From an uncultured Christensenellaceae bacterium (lineage in GTDB: Bacteria; Bacillota; Clostridia; Christensenellales; MGBC116941): DNA of 5,153 nucleotides. This document shows positions 1 to 4,532 of the stretch, one piece after another (positions within the stretch are counted from its first letter, which is position 1; each line of letters opens with the position of its first letter). The notes under the pieces are model-generated. The model did not search any database, was not told the DNA's origin, and worked only from the letters and a program-made list of their open reading frames with translations. The position numbers and the translations under genes are program-made. The stretch lies in the NCBI GenBank assembly GCA_910585035.1, contig CAJUEF010000002.1, positions 16,073-21,225 on the forward strand, in the 5' to 3' direction.

Positions 1-36
1 AACCAAAGATTCAATTATAGATTCAATATTATTCAT
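1..36 (-). CDS. scpB: Segregation and condensation protein B, N-terminal 12 codons only
   Basis: An ATG at 36 opens a frame reading MNNIESIIESLV to the window edge. This resembles the first helix of ScpB proteins, which usually begin with an IIEALLF-like segment. ScpB pairs with ScpA in the SMC condensin. The start overlaps the scpA stop by 8 nt (ATGAATAA), and a purine-rich GGGAAGAAGAAA run precedes it. Twelve codons are too few for an identification by sequence alone; the call depends mainly on position directly after scpA, the standard order in Firmicutes. Confidence 0.78.
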   Translation of the reverse strand, partial: MNNIESIIESLV

Positions 37-757
37 AAGTTTCTTCTTCCCTGCGCTCTATCATTATGTTATTATAAGCTCCATCCTGATATACTTTTAG
101 CTTCCCCTGATTTAAAAGTTCCAGCATTGAAAGAAATGATATTATCATGTCTCCTCTGTCATAGGAATCGAAAAGCTCCTCAAAGGCTATTCTTTTCTTT
201 TTGCTTACTTTGGTCATTATGTAATCCATCTTTTCAACAATGGTGTATTTATCCCTTCGCATGACCTTCCCTGCAGTTGCCAAAGGAAGCTCGCTTTCTA
301 TCTGCCGCTCTTCCAGCAGCTTTTTAAACGCATCCACAAGGGCTTCAAGGGTTATATCACCTAGGTTAATACGCTTGTCCGACATTACAAGCTCATCTTT
401 ATATTTTGTAAAAGTCTTGGGAGTTTTTTCAATTTCCTCTTTTAGTTTTTCTGCAAGCTGCTTAAACCGGTTATATTCCTCCAGCCTCAAAATAAACTGT
501 GCTTCAACATCTTCTTCATCTGCTTCTTCTTTTCTTTGTGGTAAAAGCTTTCTGGATTTTATATATATTAATGTCGCTGCTGTTTCTAAAAATTCGCTCA
601 CATCATCCATAGTGGATTTATGCTGTTCAACATATTCTATAAACTGAGAGGTTATTTCAGAAATAAATATATCCTTTATATCTATCTGCGCCTTTTGAAT
701 AAGGTGTAAAAGAAGGTCCAAAGGACCTTCAAACTGATTTATTTTAAATTCATACAT
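29..757 (-). CDS. scpA: Segregation and condensation protein A (kleisin subunit of the SMC complex)
   Basis: ScpA is the kleisin that bridges the two heads of the SMC dimer and, with ScpB, forms the bacterial condensin that compacts and separates sister chromosomes. The 242-residue length is typical. The N-terminal SMC-neck-binding part shows FEGPLDLLLHLI (9-20) and EFLETAATLIYIKSRKLLP (55-73). The middle (about 75-130) is highly charged and probably flexible or helical. The C-terminal winged helix (about 170-236) includes DRGDMIISFLSMLELLNQGK. The ATG follows the M50 stop TAG with no gap. Only a weak GGA lies 9 nt upstream, so translation is likely coupled to the M50 gene. The family's usual N-terminus supports this start. 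The last 8 nt overlap scpB. Codons 10-16 form a perfect hairpin. Confidence 0.97.
   Translation of the reverse strand: MYEFKINQFEGPLDLLLHLIQKAQIDIKDIFISEITSQFIEYVEQHKSTMDDVSEFLETAATLIYIKSRKLLPQRKEEADEEDVEAQFILRLEEYNRFKQLAEKLKEEIEKTPKTFTKYKDELVMSDKRINLGDITLEALVDAFKKLLEERQIESELPLATAGKVMRRDKYTIVEKMDYIMTKVSKKKRIAFEELFDSYDRGDMIISFLSMLELLNQGKLKVYQDGAYNNIMIERREEETYE
712..730 (-). repeat. Perfect inverted repeat (8-bp stem, 3-nt loop) in the first codons of scpA
   Basis: GAAGGTCC (730-723) is the exact reverse complement of GGACCTTC (719-712) around a TTT loop. In the mRNA it falls on codons 10-16 of scpA, encoding EGPLDL, and is followed by UUUU (711-708). The strongly conserved FEGPLDLLL motif dictates most of these bases, so the structure may be only a by-product. 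A role in slowing initiation or causing partial termination before scpAB is possible but unproven. Confidence 0.6.
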
Positions 758-1414
758 CTAGCTTATTCCAAAAATCATGAACACAAGATTATATACATTT
801 GTTTGTATAACAGTTACTATACCGCTTATAAACATTCCTATAACGCCTGTTATTAAAAGCATTAAAAGAATTATAGTTCCGTATCTTGCCATAAATGAAT
901 CGAATTTATAAGAATCTTTCCAAAGGATAGCTCTTATAATTCCTGTTCCGTCAAGAGGACCTATAGGCAAAAGATTAAAAACCATGAGCACAAAATTTAT
1001 TGAAATAATATACTGTATTATTTTTATGGCAATGCTGTTTCTTATATTAAATACCAGCATAAGCGCAAGTATAACAGTAAAGCCCACTCCAAGAATAAAA
1101 TTCATTGTTACCCCTGCAATTGAAACCAGAAATTCACCCTTTCGTCTGTTTTCAAAGTTATTTGGATTAACAGGAACCGGTTTTGCCCATCCAAAACCTA
1201 AAAACAAAAGACATAAAAGCCCAATAGGGTCAAGGTGTTTAGCCGGGTCCAAAGTAATTCTTCCAAGATTTTTCGCAGTAGGGTCTCCCATTTTATAAGC
1301 AACGTAAGCATGAGAGGCCTCATGAAAGGACAGACCTATAAGAACTGCGGGAAGTATGTAAAGTATTTCCAATATAAATAGCATTGGGTTTGTAAACAAA
1401 AGTGAAAGATTCAT
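758..1414 (-). CDS. Site-2-protease family membrane metalloprotease (M50, YwhC/Rip3-like)
   Basis: This 218-residue integral membrane protein belongs to the M50 family, which cuts substrates within or next to the membrane. Counting from the second ATG, the zinc motif HEASH lies at residues 31-35 (H31, E32, H35) in the first hydrophobic segment. The third ligand is D155 in NLLPIGPLDG (147-156). GDPTAKNLGRITLDPAKHLD (43-62) and GWAKPVPVNP (75-84) are hallmarks of the short YwhC-type branch. Hydrophobic segments lie at about 11-35, 62-75, 95-123, 130-150 and 177-205. No PDZ or CBS domain is present, unlike RseP or SpoIVFB. The motif usually reads LPIPPLDG; here a glycine replaces the first of the two prolines, but the zinc ligands are intact. 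Substrate is unknown. The stop TAG directly touches the scpA ATG. A neighbouring M50 gene before scpAB is common in Firmicutes, but I infer no direct functional link. Confidence 0.93.
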   Translation of the reverse strand: MNLSLLFTNPMLFILEILYILPAVLIGLSFHEASHAYVAYKMGDPTAKNLGRITLDPAKHLDPIGLLCLLFLGFGWAKPVPVNPNNFENRRKGEFLVSIAGVTMNFILGVGFTVILALMLVFNIRNSIAIKIIQYIISINFVLMVFNLLPIGPLDGTGIIRAILWKDSYKFDSFMARYGTIILLMLLITGVIGMFISGIVTVIQTNVYNLVFMIFGIS

Positions 1415-1419
1415 CATAT

Positions 1420-1425
1420 CTCCTT
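1420..1425 (-). promoter_or_regulatory. Ribosome binding site that favours the second of two ATGs in the M50 gene
   Basis: AAGGAG on the minus strand is followed by ATATGATGAAT. The first ATG (1417) begins only 2 nt after the SD, too close for normal initiation. The second (1414) begins 5 nt after it, within the normal range. The second ATG is therefore preferred, shortening the protein by one residue. Confidence 0.72.
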
Positions 1426-1432
1426 AAAAGCG

Positions 1433-2737
1433 TTAATTAAGCCAGCTTGGTATAACATCATTTCTAAGCAAATCCTCAAAGCTTTGCGGTTTTACCATTA
1501 GTTCGCTTTTACCGTCACATGCAAGCACAATTGCCGGAACAGGCAGCCTGTTATAATTGCTGGCCATACTAAAATTATATGCTCCTGTGGAAAAAACTGC
1601 AAGTATATCGCCGCTATTGACCCTTGGAAGCTCAATGTCATAAATAAGCATATCTCCCGATTCGCAGCACCTTCCTGCAACTGTAACGGTCTCTTGCGGC
1701 TTTTCATCTGCTCTTCCTGCAATCACAGCATTATATTTTGCCTGATAAAGGGCATATCTTGGGTTATCTCCCATGCCCCCATCCACGCTTATATATTTGC
1801 GAACGCCTTTAATATCCTTTATTGAACCAATGGTATAAAGGGTTATTCCACTCTCACCAACTATGCTGCGTCCCGGCTCAATGGCAAAATCAAACACAGG
1901 TATATTTTCTTTTTCGCATCTTTCCTTTAACTTTTCAATAAGGGCTTTTAAATATTCGTGAGGCTCAAGAGGAGCATCTTCATGCGTATATGTTATACCA
2001 AAACCTCCTCCAAAATTAATTTCCTTAATAAGGTATCCTGTATCTCTTTTAACTGCAAGAGCAAAGTCAATAAGCACGTCAACAGCCATTCTAAAAGGTT
2101 CCAGTTCAAATATTTGAGAGCCGATATGACAGTGAAAACCAAGAAAATTAAGATTATCTTTTTCCAGTATTTGTTTTATTGCCTTTAGCGCTTCCCCATC
2201 TTCAATACCCAAGCCAAATTTGCTGTCAATAGTTCCTGTTTTAATATATTCATGAGTATGTGCTTCAATACCCGGCTTTATGCGAAGGGATACATTCATG
2301 GTTTTCCCGTATTTTTTTGCAAGACTGTCAATTAAATCTATTTCATAAAAATTATCTATAACTATATTTCCAATGCCTTCTTTAACAGCAAATTCAATAT
2401 CCCCCGCGCTCTTGTTGTTTCCATGCATATAAATTCTGTCTCTTGGAAAATCAGCTTTTACCGCTGTGTAAAGCTCCCCTGATGATACAACGTCAAGCCC
2501 TAAGCCTTCTTGCTGTGCAATTTTACAAAGAGCAAGAGTAAGGCATGCTTTGCTGGCATAAAGCACTTTGCCACCAAGTCCTGAATTTTTTACAGCATCT
2601 ATATAAGCTTTCATAATTCTTCTTATGTATGTTTCATCCATTACATAAAGAGGCGTACCGTATTGCTCTGCAAGTTTAACAGTATCACATCCGCCAATGT
2701 AAAGATGTCCGTCAGTTATTTGAAATTCGTTATTCAT
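1433..2737 (-). CDS. lysA: Diaminopimelate decarboxylase
   Basis: LysA decarboxylates meso-diaminopimelate to L-lysine, the last step of the DAP pathway, using pyridoxal phosphate (PLP) in the cytoplasm. The protein has 434 residues, the usual full length for this fold-type III enzyme. The PLP lysine is K63 in VLYASKACLTLA. HIGSQ (204-208), the phosphate-binding GGGFG (243-247) and EPGR (287-290) mark the barrel. CESGD (358-362) supplies the cysteine that acts across the dimer interface. GAYNFSMASNYN (385-396), with Y387, closes the PLP site. All key residues are present. The start is ATG with an AAAGGAG SD; it overlaps the upstream stop by 8 nt (ATGAATAA). The stop is TAA, 18 nt before the M50 start preferred here. 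No lysine riboswitch or separate promoter is seen just upstream, so expression probably follows the operon. The motif order and the DAP-type CESGD make arginine or ornithine decarboxylase unlikely. Confidence 0.98.
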   Translation of the reverse strand: MNNEFQITDGHLYIGGCDTVKLAEQYGTPLYVMDETYIRRIMKAYIDAVKNSGLGGKVLYASKACLTLALCKIAQQEGLGLDVVSSGELYTAVKADFPRDRIYMHGNNKSAGDIEFAVKEGIGNIVIDNFYEIDLIDSLAKKYGKTMNVSLRIKPGIEAHTHEYIKTGTIDSKFGLGIEDGEALKAIKQILEKDNLNFLGFHCHIGSQIFELEPFRMAVDVLIDFALAVKRDTGYLIKEINFGGGFGITYTHEDAPLEPHEYLKALIEKLKERCEKENIPVFDFAIEPGRSIVGESGITLYTIGSIKDIKGVRKYISVDGGMGDNPRYALYQAKYNAVIAGRADEKPQETVTVAGRCCESGDMLIYDIELPRVNSGDILAVFSTGAYNFSMASNYNRLPVPAIVLACDGKSELMVKPQSFEDLLRNDVIPSWLN

Positions 2738-3128
2738 TATCTTCTCCTTTTAGTTCTTTAACCTTGTATTCTGAAATAGCATATCCTTTTTTCTGCGAAA
2801 GCCCCATTTGTCTTAATTTATTCTCCATAGTTTTATCCTTATAAAGTTTAAGAACCTCATCCGGTGTGATACCTATTTTCATACATGTGCTTATGTAAAA
2901 GTGGAGGACGTCTATCATCTCCTCCTTCAGCCTGTCAATATCAACCTCAAAAGGATTTTTCCACCACTTGTAATTTACCTCATTTACAACTTCAATAAGC
3001 TCGGCAATAAGGGCAATAACTCCTTTTTGAACCCATTCATCAAGGGATATGCCCGTAATATTCCGATTGTTTTCCAAATAGCTGTCAAACTCTTTTTGAA
3101 GTCTAAACAGCTCGTCCAGCTTATCCAC
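2730..3128 (-). CDS. All-alpha NTP pyrophosphatase, dimeric-dUTPase-like (dUTPase_2 / MazG superfamily)
   Basis: This 132-residue protein probably hydrolyses dUTP (or a related NTP) to the monophosphate and pyrophosphate, keeping uracil out of DNA and supplying dUMP for thymidylate. Visible signs are the all-alpha pyrophosphatase metal motifs: E43-x2-E46 (ELIE) with E50 nearby, then E70-x2-D73 (EEMID) followed by VLHFYIS. Between them sits NYKWWKNPF (residues 52-60), resembling the Tyr/Trp-rich base-binding segment of dimeric dUTPases. The N-terminal LFRLQKEFD also resembles that family. The trimeric beta-type dUTPase motifs are absent. Translation starts at GTG, supported by an SD overlapping the M16 stop. 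The last 8 nt overlap the lysA start. The class is fairly sure from motifs; substrate specificity (dUTP versus another nucleotide, MazG-like) is inferred, so no gene symbol is given. Confidence 0.82.
   Translation of the reverse strand: MDKLDELFRLQKEFDSYLENNRNITGISLDEWVQKGVIALIAELIEVVNEVNYKWWKNPFEVDIDRLKEEMIDVLHFYISTCMKIGITPDEVLKLYKDKTMENKLRQMGLSQKKGYAISEYKVKELKGEDNE
2744..2750 (-). promoter_or_regulatory. Ribosome binding site of lysA, inside the end of the dUTPase-like gene
   Basis: AAAGGAG on the minus strand stands 6 nt before the lysA ATG at 2737. It lies in the last codons of the upstream gene (K127-G128-E129 region), so ribosomes can bind on their own or re-initiate after the overlapping stop. 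Confidence 0.78.
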
Positions 3129-3135
3129 AGCTATT

Positions 3136-3141
3136 CACCTC
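3136..3141 (-). promoter_or_regulatory. Ribosome binding site that decides the GTG start of the dUTPase-like gene
   Basis: GAGGTG on the minus strand overlaps the TGA stop of the M16 gene (3142-3140) and stands 7 nt before the GTG at 3128. An in-frame TGA (3137-3135) lies four codons above the GTG, so no longer start exists. No in-frame ATG occurs until methionine 71. The GTG is therefore the start. Confidence 0.7.
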
Positions 3142-4402
3142 AGCTTAAAAAACCACGGCACTCCTCTTCACTCACATTTCCCACAAAGGAAGCAGACATT
3201 TTTTTTAAATCAAGTAAAGATTTTACAGTCTCCATCATTGAATCCATATTAACGGCGTTAATTTTTTCAATGACCTTTTCTGGGGTTCTCGGCTCTCCTG
3301 TCAGCAAAAGAGAACGTCCAAGGCTGGTCATTCTTCCACTGGTGCTTTCGCTGCCAAGAATATAGTTACCTTTCATTTGCTCTTTAGCCATTTCCAGCTC
3401 TTGCTGCGATGGTTTTTCTTTTATTATACTCGAAATTTCTTTCATCGCAACATCAATAAGCTCTTTTACCTGATTTTTATTTGTTGCGGAATAAATTGTG
3501 AATATTCCACTGTCCATATAAGGCGATGCGTAAGAATATACTGTATAGCAAAGTGCACGCTCTTCTCTTATTCTTTGGAATAAACGTGAGGACATACTAC
3601 CACCAAACAAATTATTGAATACATAAAGGTCGTAAAGGTTAGATGCATCTAATTTGAGTCCTGGAAAACCGAGACAAATATGGGTTTGCTCAATAGCCAT
3701 ATTTTTAAATGCAATATTTGTTTCTTTGGATATTTCCTTTTTTTCATCTAAGTACCGGCTGCCTTTTCCCTTTTCTTCAATACCGCTGCCAAATTCCTTT
3801 TCAATCAGCTTTATAAGTTCTGTTTCGTCAAACCTTCCTGCAACAGATATAACAATGCGGTCGCATGTATAGTTTTCTTTAACGTATGACTTTAAATCAG
3901 GTGAATTCATAGCTCCCACAGTTTCCTTTGTTCCTATTACGGAATTAGCCACCCTGCTTCCCTTAAAAAAATTCTCACAGTGCAAACGATGAATTACATC
4001 TTCGGGAGAATCTTCAACCATATTAATTTCCTCAAGTATAACTCCTCTTTCCTTGTCCAGCTCCTTTTGATCAATAAGGGAATTTTTCACCATATCGGCA
4101 AGCAGCATAACAGCCTTATTAATATGCTCATAAGTCACGGTTGCATTGTAGCAAGTGCATTCCTTAGATGTAAAAGCGTTTATAGAACCGCCTATACTGT
4201 CCATTTCAAAAGCAATATCCTTTGCAGTGCGGTCTTTGGTTCCTTTAAACATCATGTGCTCGATAAAGTGAGAAATACCTGCTATATTTGGTTGTTCATC
4301 CACTGATCCAACTCTAACCCAAACGCCTATTGTTGCTGAGAGCGCATAGTCGTTTTTATCCGTAACTACTTTTATTCCATTTAAAAGCTTATTTACTTTC
4401 AT
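3140..4402 (-). CDS. M16 family zinc peptidase (insulinase/processing-peptidase type, YmxG/MlpA-like)
   Basis: This 420-residue protein is a full-length bacterial M16B peptidase; members cleave peptides inside a two-domain chamber. The inverted zinc motif HxxEH is HFIEH at residues 45-49, giving H45 and H49 as ligands and E48 as the base. The third ligand is E125 in ERGVILEEINMVED, 76 residues after H49, the usual family spacing. The C-terminal half carries the conserved GGSMSSRLFQRIREERALCY stretch (about 267-286), whose Arg/Tyr residues close the active site. The protein therefore looks catalytically competent and holds both halves in one chain. There is no signal peptide or membrane segment, so it should be cytosolic. 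In Bacillus subtilis the relative MlpA/YmxG also lies near pnp, which supports the family call; its substrate cannot be read from sequence. ATG start with strong SD; TGA stop 11 nt before the next gene. The codons for K400-K401 form an A8 run. Confidence 0.94.
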   Translation of the reverse strand: MKVNKLLNGIKVVTDKNDYALSATIGVWVRVGSVDEQPNIAGISHFIEHMMFKGTKDRTAKDIAFEMDSIGGSINAFTSKECTCYNATVTYEHINKAVMLLADMVKNSLIDQKELDKERGVILEEINMVEDSPEDVIHRLHCENFFKGSRVANSVIGTKETVGAMNSPDLKSYVKENYTCDRIVISVAGRFDETELIKLIEKEFGSGIEEKGKGSRYLDEKKEISKETNIAFKNMAIEQTHICLGFPGLKLDASNLYDLYVFNNLFGGSMSSRLFQRIREERALCYTVYSYASPYMDSGIFTIYSATNKNQVKELIDVAMKEISSIIKEKPSQQELEMAKEQMKGNYILGSESTSGRMTSLGRSLLLTGEPRTPEKVIEKINAVNMDSMMETVKSLLDLKKMSASFVGNVSEEECRGFLS

Positions 4403-4407
4403 AATTA

Positions 4408-4414
4408 CTCCTTT
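4408..4414 (-). promoter_or_regulatory. Ribosome binding site of the M16 peptidase gene
   Basis: AAAGGAG on the minus strand stands 5 nt before the ATG at 4402. It is a near-perfect SD and fixes the start of the first gene of the downstream unit. Between this site and the candidate -10 box there is only short A/T-rich leader, with no space for a large riboswitch. Confidence 0.8.
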
Positions 4415-4448
4415 ATAATTTTTTGTTTAAAATATCTTTTTCATGATT

Positions 4449-4477
4449 ATTTTATTTACTAAAATTATTATTGTAAA
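4449..4477 (-). promoter_or_regulatory. Candidate sigma-A promoter for the M16-dUTPase-lysA-M50-scpAB operon
   Basis: On the minus strand, TTTACA (4477-4472) is followed after exactly 17 nt by TAAAAT (4454-4449). Each box matches the sigma-A consensus (TTGACA and TATAAT) at five of six positions. This places the transcription start near 4442 and gives a 5' leader of about 40 nt before the ATG at 4402. The -35 box lies inside the U-tract of the pnp terminator. The position fits a need for new transcription after that terminator. However, the region is so AT-rich that a chance match is a real possibility, so this is an inference from sequence and context. Confidence 0.5.
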
Positions 4478-4505
4478 AAAGCGCCGAATATATTTACGGC
4501 GCTTT
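4475..4505 (-). terminator. Rho-independent terminator of pnp
   Basis: Read on the minus strand, AAAGCGCCG (4505-4497) pairs perfectly with CGGCGCTTT (4486-4478) around a 10-nt A/T loop. This makes a 9-bp stem with a core of six G-C pairs, and the strand runs into six T (4480-4475). It starts 27 nt after the pnp stop codon. It is the only GC-rich element in an otherwise extremely AT-rich gap, which is the classic intrinsic terminator arrangement. On the plus strand the hairpin is followed only by a broken T-run, and there is no plus-strand gene for it to serve. Confidence 0.9.
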
Positions 4506-4532
4506 AATTTTATATTACATTTTAATTTAAAA

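Larger units (their letters stand above)
4403..4532. other. Intergenic region between pnp and the M16 operon
   Basis: This is the only gap above 20 nt in the window. It is extremely AT-rich except for the terminator stem. In transcription order it contains the 27-nt spacer after pnp, the hairpin and U-tract, the overlapping candidate promoter, about 40 nt of leader and the SD of the M16 gene. I see no small ORF with an SD, no tRNA and no structured riboswitch. Confidence 0.8.

Noticed and set aside
240..647. 135-codon open frame on the plus strand within scpA
   Set aside because: It is antisense to a clear scpA, is rich in serine and leucine as expected from the reverse complement of a charged protein, and has no recognisable domain or SD.
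1426..1440. TTAATTAA palindrome and A/T-rich bases between lysA and the M50 gene as a terminator or operator
   Set aside because: There is no GC stem and no U-tract, and it partly consists of the lysA stop codon region. The gap is too short for an independent promoter.
1498..1722. 74-codon minus-strand frame inside lysA
   Set aside because: It is an out-of-frame shadow of lysA, has no SD and no known motif.
2312..2318. A7 run in the lysA coding strand as a programmed frameshift site
   Set aside because: It lies mid-gene in an intact full-length enzyme. Lysine codons in an AT-rich genome produce such runs often, and either shifted frame would only truncate the protein.
2901..3365. 154-codon plus-strand frame spanning the dUTPase-like gene and the end of the M16 gene
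   Set aside because: It runs antisense across two well-supported genes and their junction and shows no family motif. It is a shadow frame.
4403..4475. Possible riboswitch or leader peptide ahead of the M16 operon
   Set aside because: Only about 40 nt lie between the likely transcription start and the ATG. No pairing beyond weak A/T matches and no SD-led small frame are visible.
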